From positions 66,612 to 130,611 of the forward strand of contig JALQCY010000007.1 in assembly GCA_023241745.1 (NCBI GenBank): 64,000 bases of DNA, read 5' to 3'. Under the pieces are notes generated by a model. It saw nothing but the letters and a program-made list of their open reading frames with translations, did no database searches and was not told the DNA's origin. Of this stretch, positions 1 through 7,871 are shown one piece after another. This DNA is from Isoptericola peretonis. Lineage in GTDB: Bacteria; Actinomycetota; Actinomycetes; Actinomycetales; Cellulomonadaceae. Numbering within the stretch: the stretch's first letter is position 1; every line of letters starts with the position of its first letter. The position numbers and the translations under genes are program-made.

Positions 1-825
1 CTGTCGATGCATGTCGTCGAGCAAGGCTCCGGTGACCCGGTGCTGCTGCTCCATGGCTTCCCGGAGCACTGGTGGGAGTGGCGCGGCGTGATCGGCCCGC
101 TCGCCGTCGACCACCACGTGGTGTGCCCCGACCTGCGCGGCTTCGGCTGGACGGACGCGCCGCCGGACGGCTACACGCACGACCGGCTCCTGGCGGACGT
201 CGTCGGCCTGCTCGACGCGCTGGGCGTCGACCGGGCGCACGTCGTCTCCCACGACTGGGGCGCCATCGTCGGCTTCCATCTCTGCCTCGAGCATCCCGGA
301 CGGGCCGTGTCGCTGCTGAGCATGGGCGTGCCCCACCCGTGGCTGCGGTTCGACCCGCGGATGCTGCTCACGCTGCGCCACACCTGGTTCCAGGCGGTGA
401 TCGCCTCGCGGCTGACCGGGCCGCGGGCCCTCGCACGGGGCCGCCAGCGCCTGCCGCGGCACCTGCTGCGGGTGTACGGCAGCGAGACGCCCGCGATGAC
501 CGACGCCGACGTCGAGTCGTACGTCGCGCCCCTGCGCCAGCCCGAGCGGGCCCGGGCCGGATCGGCGCTCTGCCGCGACTTCGTGCGCCGTGAGCTGTGG
601 GCCGTGCTGCGCGGCGCCTACCGCGACCGGTACCTCACCACCCCGGCCGCTGCGCTGCTCGGCGCGGGGGACATCTTCCACGACCGTCGGCTGATGGGTG
701 GGTACGAGGGGCACGCCGACGACCTCACCGTCGACATCCTCCCCGGGGTGTCCCACTTCATGGTCGACGAGCGCCCGGACCTCGTGGTCGACCGGGCCCG
801 GGAGCTCTTCGCCCGCGCCGCGTAG
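1..825 (+). CDS. Alpha/beta hydrolase, epoxide-hydrolase-like (5' end probably outside window)
   Basis: Predicted alpha/beta-fold hydrolase. Counting from the ATG at base 7, the oxyanion-hole segment HGFPEHWWEW lies near residue 17, followed by DLRGFGW. The nucleophile elbow reads V-S-H-D-W-G, with Asp83 where serine hydrolases have Ser. An Asp nucleophile in this setting is typical of epoxide hydrolases and haloalkane dehalogenases. The catalytic His is probably His250 in G-V-S-H-F. The reading frame is open to base 1 and family members usually have 10-20 residues before this point, so the true start is likely upstream. The substrate cannot be told from sequence. The stop lies 6 bp from the convergent phosphoribosyltransferase gene. 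Confidence 0.8.
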   Translation: MSMHVVEQGSGDPVLLLHGFPEHWWEWRGVIGPLAVDHHVVCPDLRGFGWTDAPPDGYTHDRLLADVVGLLDALGVDRAHVVSHDWGAIVGFHLCLEHPGRAVSLLSMGVPHPWLRFDPRMLLTLRHTWFQAVIASRLTGPRALARGRQRLPRHLLRVYGSETPAMTDADVESYVAPLRQPERARAGSALCRDFVRRELWAVLRGAYRDRYLTTPAAALLGAGDIFHDRRLMGGYEGHADDLTVDILPGVSHFMVDERPDLVVDRARELFARAA

Positions 826-831
826 GTGTGC

Positions 832-1407
832 TCAGACGTCGGCGGAGTGCGCGCCGGTGACGGGGGGCTCGGCCGACCACGGGAACGTGATCCACAGGTC
901 GGTGTCGCGCCAGGAGTAGTCCGGCCGGATGATCGTGCGCGGCTTGGTGTAGAGCACCGCGGACCGGGCGTCCGCGCCTTGCTTGGCGAGCAGGTCCATG
1001 ACGAGCGCGAGGGTGCGGCCGGAGTCGGCGACGTCGTCCACCACCAGGACCGCGGAGCCCGGGAGCTCGGAGGTGTCCATGAGAGGCGGCAGCACGCGCG
1101 GGTCGTCGAGGGTCTTGCCGATGTCCGTGTAGAACTCGACGTTCAGCGTGCCCACCCCCTTGGTGCCCAGGGCGTACGCCATGGCGCCGCCGGGCACCAG
1201 GCCGCCGCGCGCGACGGCGACGACGACGTCCGGGCGGAAGCCGCTCGCGACGACCCTCTCGGCGAGCTCGCGGATCGCGACCGGGAGCAGGGTCCAGGTG
1301 AGCACCTCGCGCTCGGGCCCGACGGCGGGCTCGGCGGCGGGCTCGGCGGCGGATTCGGCGGTGGCGGGCTCGACGGTGGCAGGAGGCTCGGTGGGCTCAG
1401 CGCTCAT
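832..1407 (-). CDS. Phosphoribosyltransferase family protein
   Basis: A 191-residue protein with a type I phosphoribosyltransferase fold. The PRPP-binding loop V-L-V-V-D-D-V-A-D-S-G-R-T is clear, and an upstream segment V-A-V-A-R-G-G-L-V-P-G supplies the usual pyrophosphate loop. It most resembles the hypoxanthine/xanthine-type salvage enzymes of actinobacteria, but the exact base is not resolved. The first 35 or so residues are a low-complexity Pro/Ala/Glu stretch that does not belong to the catalytic domain. The ATG at 1407 follows a TAGGGT hexamer by 8 nt with no Shine-Dalgarno sequence, which suggests a leaderless transcript. Confidence 0.85.
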   Translation of the reverse strand: MSAEPTEPPATVEPATAESAAEPAAEPAVGPEREVLTWTLLPVAIRELAERVVASGFRPDVVVAVARGGLVPGGAMAYALGTKGVGTLNVEFYTDIGKTLDDPRVLPPLMDTSELPGSAVLVVDDVADSGRTLALVMDLLAKQGADARSAVLYTKPRTIIRPDYSWRDTDLWITFPWSAEPPVTGAHSADV

Positions 1408-1415
1408 GGCACCCG

Positions 1416-1421
1416 ACCCTA
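1416..1421 (-). promoter_or_regulatory. Candidate -10 box of a leaderless promoter (phosphoribosyltransferase gene)
   Basis: TAGGGT on the minus strand, 8 nt before the ATG at 1407, with no ribosome-binding site between them. This matches the TANNNT -10 consensus of actinobacterial housekeeping promoters and a transcript that starts at or next to the start codon. Confidence 0.5.
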
Positions 1422-1425
1422 CGCG

Positions 1426-1462
1426 CGACGGCGGGCCCCCGGTGACCGGGGACCCGCCGTCG
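1426..1462 (-). terminator. GC-rich hairpin downstream of the FKBP gene
   Basis: Two 18-nt arms (1426-1443 and 1445-1462) are complementary except for one position. They lie 14 bp past the stop of the minus-strand FKBP gene and just upstream of the next minus-strand gene. There is no clear U-tract, which is common for actinobacterial terminators. Confidence 0.6.
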
Positions 1463-1476
1463 TGAGGTGGCAGAGG

Positions 1477-2436
1477 TTACTTCGCGTCGAGGATGTCCAC
1501 CACGAAGACGAGGGTCTCCTTCTGCAGCTCGTGACCCTCCTGGGCGCCGTACGCCAGGTCCGGCGGGATGACCAGGAGCACCTGGCTGCCGACCGTCTGA
1601 CCGGCGAGGCCCTGGGTCCAGCCGGCGACCACCTGCTGGAGGGAGAACGACGAGGGGGCGCCGCGGTCCCACGAGGAGTCGAACTGCTCGCCGTCGAGGG
1701 TCCAGCCCGTGTACTGCGCGGTCACGGTCTGGTCCTCGGTGACCTTGGCGCCGTCGCCCTTGATGAGTGTCTGCGTCACCAGCTCCTTCGGCGCCTCGTA
1801 GCCCTCGGGGATCTCGACGCTGGGCTTGCCCGCATCGTCGAGCGTCACGGTGGGCAGGCCCTCGGCCGGCTCGACGGCCTCACCCTCCGCACGCGTGGGG
1901 ATCTTCTGGGTGTCGGTGATCTCGACGAGGTTGACCATCGTCGCGGTCGTGCCGTCCTGACCCTGCACGGGGTTGGCCACGAGGAGGCGCGCGCCGACCT
2001 TCTGGCCCTTCAGCGGCTCGGTCAGCACGCCGTAGTTGGCGTCCCCGAGGATGAAGCTCATCGGCGCCTTCTGCTGCCAGGTGGAGCCCTGGGCGGTGCC
2101 GTCCGTGCCGAGATAGGCGACGGAGTCGATCGTCACCTGCGCGCCCTCCGCGACCTCGGCGCCGTCGCCCTCGTCGAGGACGCGGGACGTCGGCACGGAG
2201 ACCTCGAGCGGGGCCTTGAAGGACAGCTTGGGCTCCTTGCCCGCATCCCCCTCGACCTTCACCGACTCGAGGGCGGCGACGTCCTCCTTCGTGGGTTCGG
2301 GCATCTCGGTGGCCGGGGACGACGACGCGGACGCCGACGGCGTGGCGCCGTCGCCGGAGTCGTCGGCGCAGGCGGTGAGGGTCAGGGCCGCGGCCAGCGC
2401 CAGCGCGGCAGCGGCGGCGGACGTGCGGAGCTTCAC
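1477..2436 (-). CDS. FKBP-type peptidyl-prolyl cis-trans isomerase, lipoprotein
   Basis: A 319-residue exported prolyl isomerase that probably assists folding of secreted proteins at the outer face of the membrane. The N-terminus is a lipoprotein signal peptide with lipobox L-T-A-C and the lipidated Cys at residue 23. A Ser/Ala/Pro-rich linker follows. There appear to be two FKBP-like modules. The C-terminal one (about residues 215-319) is canonical, with A-Q-Y-T-G-W, F-D-S-S-W, V-V-A-G-W-T-Q-G-L and I-P-P-D-L-A-Y-G. The N-terminal one (about 65-180) is degenerate and may not be catalytic. The GTG start at 2436 was chosen because AAGGA lies about 8 nt upstream and the signal peptide starts there; the frame is open far upstream but that part has no protein-like character. 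Confidence 0.88.
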   Translation of the reverse strand: MKLRTSAAAAALALAAALTLTACADDSGDGATPSASASSSPATEMPEPTKEDVAALESVKVEGDAGKEPKLSFKAPLEVSVPTSRVLDEGDGAEVAEGAQVTIDSVAYLGTDGTAQGSTWQQKAPMSFILGDANYGVLTEPLKGQKVGARLLVANPVQGQDGTTATMVNLVEITDTQKIPTRAEGEAVEPAEGLPTVTLDDAGKPSVEIPEGYEAPKELVTQTLIKGDGAKVTEDQTVTAQYTGWTLDGEQFDSSWDRGAPSSFSLQQVVAGWTQGLAGQTVGSQVLLVIPPDLAYGAQEGHELQKETLVFVVDILDAK

Positions 2437-2551
2437 GGGGAGTCCTTCGGTCGGCGGGGACGAACCGGGCCACTGTAACGGCACCACCTGATCGTCCCGT
2501 CCAGGCACCGGGCGTCGACCGACCCGTCGCCTCCCGGCCTCGCGGCCGGGC

Positions 2552-2557
2552 GACAAT
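2552..2557 (+). promoter_or_regulatory. Candidate -10 box of a leaderless promoter
   Basis: GACAAT lies 7 nt before the ATG at 2565. No Shine-Dalgarno sequence is present. The geometry is the same as for several other genes in this window. Confidence 0.4.
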
Positions 2558-2564
2558 GGGTGCC

Positions 2565-2864
2565 ATGCCGTCGCGTCGCCCGTCCCGCAAGCGCCCGTGG
2601 GGGGCCGAGCCCCCGCCGCTCGACCTCGACCGCGCCCTCGGCGGGGTGCGACGCGAGAGCGCCGACGACGGCGAGTGGACCGTGCGGCGCCTGCGCGGCG
2701 GGGACAAGGCGTACCGCTGCCCCACCTGCCGCCAGGAGATCCCGCCCGGCACGCCGCACGTGGTCGCCTGGCCGCTTGACGTCGTCGGCGGAGAGGCCGC
2801 CGGCCTGGAGGAGCGCCGGCACTGGCACTCGTCGTGCTGGGAGCGGCGCGCGCGGCTGCGCTGA
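2565..2864 (+). CDS. Small zinc-finger-like protein, conserved actinobacterial type
   Basis: A 99-residue basic protein of unknown function. It carries C-P-T-C-R-Q near the middle and H-W-H-S-S-C near the end, which together could bind one zinc ion. Short proteins of this pattern are common in actinobacteria and are sometimes labelled ATP/GTP-binding without good reason. An in-frame ATG at 2556 would add three residues. I prefer 2565 because GACAAT sits 7 nt before it, as expected for leaderless transcription. No partner gene is evident from the neighbours. Confidence 0.7.
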   Translation: MPSRRPSRKRPWGAEPPPLDLDRALGGVRRESADDGEWTVRRLRGGDKAYRCPTCRQEIPPGTPHVVAWPLDVVGGEAAGLEERRHWHSSCWERRARLR

Positions 2865-2936
2865 CGGACGACCGGCGCCACCGGTGCCGGCCGTCACGGC
2901 CCGGGCGCCTGACCGGCCGGGATCGCCGCGCCGAAC

Positions 2937-2942
2937 TACGCT
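2937..2942 (+). promoter_or_regulatory. Candidate -10 box of a leaderless promoter
   Basis: TACGCT lies 8 nt before the ATG at 2951 and 5 nt before the alternative GTG at 2948. There is no Shine-Dalgarno sequence between them. Confidence 0.45.
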
Positions 2943-2950
2943 GAGCCGTG

Positions 2951-3724
2951 ATGAACGACGACGCCGCCGGCCAGGCCACCGGTCACCAGATCCGCTCCCT
3001 CACGATGCTCCCCGCCCGTCGCGAGGACGTCGAGCTGCACACCGCGGACGGGCTCACGCTCGTCGGCGAGCTGGCGCTGCCTGCCGACCGCGACCCGGTC
3101 GCGACGCTCCTGACCTTCCACCCCCTGCCGACGCACGGCGGGTACATGGACTCGCACGTGTACCGCAAGGCGGCCTGGCGCCTTCCCGCGCTCGCCGATC
3201 TCGCGGTGCTGCGCTTCAACACGCGCGGGACGTCGTCGCCCCGGGGTACGTCCGAGGGCGCCTTCGACGGCGGGGAGGCCGAACGGTACGACGTCGCCGC
3301 GGCGATCGAGCTCGCGGAGTTCCGGGAGCTGCCGCGGCCCTGGCTCGTCGGCTGGTCGTTCGGCACGGAGCTGGTGCTGAAGCACGGCGCCGACCCGAGC
3401 GTCGAAGGGGCGGTCCTGCTGTCGCCGCCGCTGCACCGCGCCACGGACGACGACCTCGACCGCTGGGCCGCGTTCGGGCGTCCGCTGGTCGTCCTCGTGC
3501 CGGAGCACGACGACTACCTGCGCCCCGACGAGGCGCGGCGCCGCTTCGCGCGCGTCCCCCAGGCCGAGGTCATCGGCGTCGACGGAGCCAAGCACCTGTG
3601 GGTGGGCGAGCCCGCGGTGCGCCGGGTGCTCGACGAGGTCGTCGGGCACGTGCTGCCCGGGCACCCGCCGCTGCCGACCCACTACGACGGCGCCGTCCAG
3701 CAGGCCGAGGCGGCGGCGCGATGA
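2951..3724 (+). CDS. Alpha/beta hydrolase (serine nucleophile)
   Basis: A 257-residue alpha/beta hydrolase. The nucleophile elbow is G-W-S-F-G, the acid is probably Asp in P-E-H-D-D-Y-L, and the His is in A-K-H-L-W-V-G. The segment F-H-P-L-P-T-H-G-G before the elbow recalls the small dienelactone-hydrolase/Aes-like hydrolases that act on soluble esters or peptides. No signal peptide is visible, so it is cytoplasmic. The substrate is unknown. The start could also be the GTG at 2948. It ends 38 bp before another hydrolase gene in the same direction, so the two may be co-transcribed. Confidence 0.75.
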   Translation: MNDDAAGQATGHQIRSLTMLPARREDVELHTADGLTLVGELALPADRDPVATLLTFHPLPTHGGYMDSHVYRKAAWRLPALADLAVLRFNTRGTSSPRGTSEGAFDGGEAERYDVAAAIELAEFRELPRPWLVGWSFGTELVLKHGADPSVEGAVLLSPPLHRATDDDLDRWAAFGRPLVVLVPEHDDYLRPDEARRRFARVPQAEVIGVDGAKHLWVGEPAVRRVLDEVVGHVLPGHPPLPTHYDGAVQQAEAAAR

Positions 3725-3762
3725 CGACTGTGCAATGAACCGGTGACGACGAGGAGTCGACG

Positions 3763-4590
3763 ATGACCACCACCTCCGCGCTCCTGGCGACCTTCCCGCT
3801 CCGCGACGGGGCGGGCACGCCGCTCGTGATGCTGCACGGATTCCCGCTCGATCACCGCATGTGGAGGGCGGCCGCCGAGGCCCTGCCGGAGGGGGTGCGC
3901 GCCATCGGGGTGGACCTGCCCGGCCAGGGACACTCCGACCTCGGGGGCATCCCGCCGCGGCTCGAGGACGTGGCCGACGCCGTGCACCGCACGATGCGGG
4001 AGCAGGGCGAGGGCAACGCCGTGGTCGTGGGGCTGTCGTTGGGCGGCTACGTGGCGCTGGCGCTGGCCGAGCGCCACCCCGGGTTCGTCGTCGGGCTCGG
4101 TCTCGTCGACACCAAGTCCACGGCCGACCTCGACGCCGCGCGGGCCAACCGGCTGCGGATCGCGGACGCCGTCACCCAGGCCCAGACGCTCGACCCGGTG
4201 CTCAGCATGCCCGGCATGCTGCTGGGCACCACGAGCGCCGAGAAGCGGAGGAACCTGTTCCCGCTGCTCGAGTCGTGGATCCGCGCCCAGTCGCCGGCGG
4301 GGGTGGCCTGGGCGCAGCGCGCGATGGCGGCCCGGCCCGACCGCACCGACGTGCTGCGGACCTTCGACGGCCCCGTCTCCGTGGTGGTGGGTGCGGAGGA
4401 CCAGATCACCCCGTTGGTGGAGGCCGAGCACATGGTGCATGCGGCGCGCGACGGCGCGCTCACCGTCGTGCCGGCGGTGGGGCACATGAGCGCCGTGGAG
4501 GACCCGGCGTCGGTCGCGGCCGCGCTCAGCCTGCTCCACCGGCGGGTGGCCGAGCGCAGGACCCCGCCCCGGTGGCCCTGGCAGTACTGA
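3763..4590 (+). CDS. Alpha/beta hydrolase
   Basis: A 275-residue cytoplasmic alpha/beta hydrolase. The motif L-H-G-F-P-L-D-H-R-M-W forms the oxyanion region near residue 26. The elbow is V-G-L-S-L-G-G-Y, the acid lies in V-V-G-A-E-D-Q-I-T-P and the His in V-G-H-M-S-A-V-E-D-P. This is the general pattern of 3-oxoadipate enol-lactonase-like and related esterases, but nothing nearby supports that pathway. A purine-rich GACGAGGAG lies 6 nt before the ATG. The gene ends at a strong hairpin that separates it from the convergent DivIVA-like gene. Confidence 0.75.
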   Translation: MTTTSALLATFPLRDGAGTPLVMLHGFPLDHRMWRAAAEALPEGVRAIGVDLPGQGHSDLGGIPPRLEDVADAVHRTMREQGEGNAVVVGLSLGGYVALALAERHPGFVVGLGLVDTKSTADLDAARANRLRIADAVTQAQTLDPVLSMPGMLLGTTSAEKRRNLFPLLESWIRAQSPAGVAWAQRAMAARPDRTDVLRTFDGPVSVVVGAEDQITPLVEAEHMVHAARDGALTVVPAVGHMSAVEDPASVAAALSLLHRRVAERRTPPRWPWQY

Positions 4591-4626
4591 CGCCCCGCCC
4601 GGCTCCCGCCGGGTACGGCACGGAGA

Positions 4627-4670
4627 CGCCGCGGGGTCGGCCACCGGTATCGGTGGCCGACCCCGCGGCG
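4627..4670. terminator. Perfect 20-bp hairpin between convergent genes
   Basis: Arms 4627-4646 and 4651-4670 are perfect reverse complements around a 4-nt GTAT loop. It sits 36 bp past the stop of the hydrolase gene and 17 bp past the stop of the opposite DivIVA-like gene, so it can serve as a bidirectional terminator. Confidence 0.85.
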
Positions 4671-4687
4671 TTCGCGCGACCGGGTGC

Positions 4688-6163
4688 TCAGGCCTTCGAC
4701 TTGGCAGGGGCCGCGTGCTCGGCGTCCTGCTCGGCGTCCGCCTCGTCAGCCTCCGCCTCGTCGGCGGGCGTCTCGCCGACGGTCGGCACGTCCGCGACGT
4801 CCGCGACGTCCTCGGTCGTGGCGTCGTCGAGGGCGTCCTGCTCGTCCGCCCGCGTGCCGGCCTCGAGGCCGGCGTCGGACGGCTCCGGGTTCTCCTCGGC
4901 GGCGGGCGCTGCCACCGTCGCGACCGTGGCCGTCTTGCCGCCGCTCTTCTCGGCCCCGAGCAGGCCGCGCAGCTCCTCGAGGTAGGAGTTGATCGAGTCG
5001 TGCCGGCGCGTGAGGTCCTCGAGCTGCCGGGTCGCGGTGGTGCGGTGGTGCTCGGCCTCGGCGCGTGCGTCGTTCACCATCTGCTCGGTGAACTCCCGGG
5101 CCTCGGTGACGATCCCGTCGGCGGTGCGGCGGGCGTCCGCGATGAGCGCCTTGACGTAGGCGTCCGACTCCGCACGGACCTTCTCCGCCTGCTGCAGCGC
5201 GAGGGCGACACGCTGCTCCGCCTCGGCGGCGTGCTCCTCGGCCGCCCGCACGAGCTGGTCGGTCTCCTGCCGGGCGGTCTCGTGCCGCGCCGCGGCCTCG
5301 TGCTCGACCTGCTCGCGCCGCTGCGCGATCTCGAGCTCGGCGTCGGCCAGCGCGGCGCGGGCCTGCTCGCGCAGCTGCTCGAGCTCCGTGGTGACGGCGT
5401 CCGACGCCTCGGCGGCCTGGTGCTTGGCGTCGGCGATGATGCGTGCCGCCTCGCGGCGGGTGCGCTCGAGCAGGTCGGTCGACTCACGGTCGGCCTCCTC
5501 GCGCAGGGCCGCGGCCTCGGCGGCGGCGTGCGCCCGCTGCTGCGCGGTGTCCCGCTCGGCGGTCACCCGCAGCTCCGTGGTCTCGCGCTCGGCGGTGGAC
5601 CGCATGACGCCGATCTCGCGCTCGAGCGAGGCGCGACGCTCGCTCTCCTCCGCCGACAGCGTGCTCGTGATCAGGGCGGCCTCGCGCTCGGCGGAGCCGA
5701 CCAGCTCCTCGGCGCGGCGCTGGGCGGCGAGCAGCGTGCCCTCCGCCTCGGCGGCCGTGGTGGACCGGATCTCCTCCGCCTCGCGGCGGGCGCTGCCCAG
5801 CAGCTCGGACGCCTCGGACTCGGCGCGGGCGCGCACCTGGCCGGCGGAGAGCTTGGCCCGCGCCATGATGTCGGCGGCCTGCTGGTTGGCCTGCGTCAGC
5901 ACCTCGGTGGACTGCTCCTCGGCGGACCGCAGGAGCCGCTCGACGCGCGACCCGAGCCCCGCGTACGAGGGCTTCTCGTTCTCCCGGAGCTGACGCTGGG
6001 CGAGGGCGAGCTCGGAAGAGATCTGCATGGCGCGCGCGTCGGTGCTCTCGACGTTCCGTCGGGCCTCCTCCAGCGCCTGCTCGAGTCGGGCGATGTGACC
6101 GTCCACCTGGGGGCGGTCGTAGCCGCGCATGGTGATCGGGAAGAGCGTGCGCTCGTCGGACAC
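4688..6163 (-). CDS. DivIVA-domain coiled-coil protein
   Basis: A 491-residue protein that is nearly all coiled coil. The N-terminus (F-P-I-T-M-R-G-Y-D-R-P-Q-V-D, about residues 7-20) is the DivIVA/Wag31-type polar-targeting segment. Residues 25 to about 420 are rich in Glu, Ala, Arg and Gln with heptad spacing. An acidic Ala/Asp/Glu tail of about 60 residues ends in A-P-A-K-S-K-A. Such proteins in actinobacteria (the Wag31/FilP/Scy group) form cytoskeletal scaffolds at poles or septa; the precise role here is not known. The GTG at 6163 was chosen because GGAGGT lies about 6 nt upstream. The frame stays open further 5' but without protein-like content. Confidence 0.82.
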   Translation of the reverse strand: MSDERTLFPITMRGYDRPQVDGHIARLEQALEEARRNVESTDARAMQISSELALAQRQLRENEKPSYAGLGSRVERLLRSAEEQSTEVLTQANQQAADIMARAKLSAGQVRARAESEASELLGSARREAEEIRSTTAAEAEGTLLAAQRRAEELVGSAEREAALITSTLSAEESERRASLEREIGVMRSTAERETTELRVTAERDTAQQRAHAAAEAAALREEADRESTDLLERTRREAARIIADAKHQAAEASDAVTTELEQLREQARAALADAELEIAQRREQVEHEAAARHETARQETDQLVRAAEEHAAEAEQRVALALQQAEKVRAESDAYVKALIADARRTADGIVTEAREFTEQMVNDARAEAEHHRTTATRQLEDLTRRHDSINSYLEELRGLLGAEKSGGKTATVATVAAPAAEENPEPSDAGLEAGTRADEQDALDDATTEDVADVADVPTVGETPADEAEADEADAEQDAEHAAPAKSKA

Positions 6164-6470
6164 GTGCAGACCTCCGTACGTGGTGGGTGTCCTGGGCCTC
6201 GCCAGGATAGTGGCGCCGCCTTGCCACCGATACCGGGGACAATCCTGCCCTCGGGGACGAGTCGGACATCCTCCCACACCGCCGGGGTGCGGCGCGAGGC
6301 CGGCGTCCCGGCACGCTCCCGCCGGTCGTGACGACGGCCGGGAGCCCGGGCGCGTCGGTCGTACGCGAGTCGTGAAGGGTTCGTGAACCGCCCCCCGCCA
6401 GGACCCTCACGTGGACGGAGCCCGCCGCGCCGTCCCTATGCTGGACTGTCCACGTCGAAGGGAAAGCTCG
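6164..6470. promoter_or_regulatory. 307-bp divergent intergenic region with a PhoP-like direct repeat
   Basis: No gene is seen here. On the minus strand TATCCT (6204-6209) is a possible -10 box for the DivIVA-like gene. On the plus strand TATGCT (6437-6442) is a possible -10 for the membrane-protein gene. Between them TCGTGAA occurs at 6370-6376 and again at 6381-6387, an exact 11-bp period. Read on the minus strand the units begin GTTCAC and CTTCAC, which resembles the direct-repeat pattern of PHO boxes bound by PhoP. The site is a hypothesis only. Confidence 0.3.
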
Positions 6471-7871
6471 GTGCTGCAACGCATTCTGGGCGGCGTCCTG
6501 GTCCTGCTCGGGCTGGCCGCTGCCGCGCTCGGTGTCGCCTCCGCCACGGTGTGGCGCGACACCGACACGGTCGTCGCGACCGCCACACCGACCGGCGACG
6601 GCACGCTCGTCGTGACCGACCCCGGGGTCCTCGGGCTCGTCGGCGGCGACGTCACCGTCAGCGCGACCGTCCCCGAGGGGCAGAAGGTCACTCTCGCCGT
6701 CGGCCGGGACGTCGACGTCGCGGGATGGGTCGGCAACGACCCGTACTCGCGCGTCACGGGCCTGAGCGACTGGGAGAACCTCTCTGTCGCGGCGGGCGAG
6801 CCCGCGGACGCCGAGGCCGGGACGAACGAGCCCCCGGAGTCCGGTCCCGACCCCGCCGGGTCGGATATGTGGGTGGCCGAGGCCTCCGACGAGAACAGCG
6901 TCACCCTTCGCTGGAGCGACCGCCCCGGGCGCTGGACGCTGCTCGCCGCGGGCGTCGGCGAGGGCGCGCAGGCCCCGACCCTCGAGCTCACCTGGCCCCG
7001 CAACGTCACCACGCCGTATCTGTGGCCGGGGATCGGCGTGGGCGTCGTCCTGGTGGGGATCGGCGCCGTGCTCCTGGTGCTCGGCGGCCGGCGGGTGCGC
7101 GCACAGCGTGCCGACGCCGCCGACCTGCGCTCGGACGGCGGCCCCTCGGACGGCCGGCACGACGACCGCTCCGACGACGAGCGGTACGACGACCCGTCCG
7201 CGGGTGCGCGGAGCCCCTTCGGCCCCGTGGCCCCGGGCGCCGGGCACGACCCGTCCCACCAGGCCGGGGCCACCCCGGCACCCACGGCCGAGGAGGCGGA
7301 CGAGCCCGGCCCCACGCGGGAGGGCGACGACGACGGGACCGCGCGAGACGCCGCGGGCACCGCCGAGGTGCCCCTCGCGGGCCGGCTCCTGCGCCGGTCG
7401 CGGGGCAGCCGGCGGCAGTCCGTCGCCGAGACCTCGACGGCCGACGTGCCGCCGACGGGCGACGTGGCGCGCGGAGACGACCCGGCCCCCGTGGCCGCGC
7501 CGTTCGGTGCGCCGGTCGCCGGCCCCGTGCCGGCCCCCGCGGCTCCGCACGAGCCCGTGCCCGCCGAGCCCACCACCGCCACCGGTGCGCTGCGCATGAC
7601 GCGGCGCGAGCTGCGCGCGCAGGAGGAGGCCCGCCGGGCCTCCGAGCAGGGCAGCGGCATGACCCGCATGCTGCGCGCCATGACCGGCTCGATCCCGGCC
7701 GTGCGCCCGCAGGAGTCCGCCCCGGCGGGCGAGGCCGCGCCGGCCCGCCCGGACACCTCGACGCCCGCCGGCCGTGCCGCGGCCTGGCGTGCCACGTGGG
7801 GCTTCGGCGACACGCGCACCGGGCAGGGCACGGACCCGAACCCGACCGACACCGACGGGGAGAACCGATGA
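6471..7871 (+). CDS. Membrane protein of unknown function with long disordered tail
   Basis: A 466-residue protein. A first membrane segment (about residues 4-26, L-G-G-V-L-V-L-L-G-L) is followed by about 155 residues of Thr/Val/Asp-rich sequence that looks like an extracytoplasmic beta-rich domain. A second membrane segment lies near residues 184-207, then Arg-rich positive residues, then about 250 residues of Pro/Ala/Asp/Arg low-complexity sequence that should be cytoplasmic and unstructured. I do not recognise a family. The GTG at 6471 follows GAAGGGAAAG at suitable spacing. Its stop overlaps the ATG of the lipoprotein gene by 4 bp (ATGA), so the two are translationally coupled and probably act together. 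Confidence 0.7.
   Translation: MLQRILGGVLVLLGLAAAALGVASATVWRDTDTVVATATPTGDGTLVVTDPGVLGLVGGDVTVSATVPEGQKVTLAVGRDVDVAGWVGNDPYSRVTGLSDWENLSVAAGEPADAEAGTNEPPESGPDPAGSDMWVAEASDENSVTLRWSDRPGRWTLLAAGVGEGAQAPTLELTWPRNVTTPYLWPGIGVGVVLVGIGAVLLVLGGRRVRAQRADAADLRSDGGPSDGRHDDRSDDERYDDPSAGARSPFGPVAPGAGHDPSHQAGATPAPTAEEADEPGPTREGDDDGTARDAAGTAEVPLAGRLLRRSRGSRRQSVAETSTADVPPTGDVARGDDPAPVAAPFGAPVAGPVPAPAAPHEPVPAEPTTATGALRMTRRELRAQEEARRASEQGSGMTRMLRAMTGSIPAVRPQESAPAGEAAPARPDTSTPAGRAAAWRATWGFGDTRTGQGTDPNPTDTDGENR

Noticed and set aside
2437..2979. N-terminal extension of the FKBP reading frame
   Set aside because: The extension is Arg-rich noise, overlaps the divergent small zinc-finger gene, and the lipoprotein signal with a ribosome-binding site starts at 2436.
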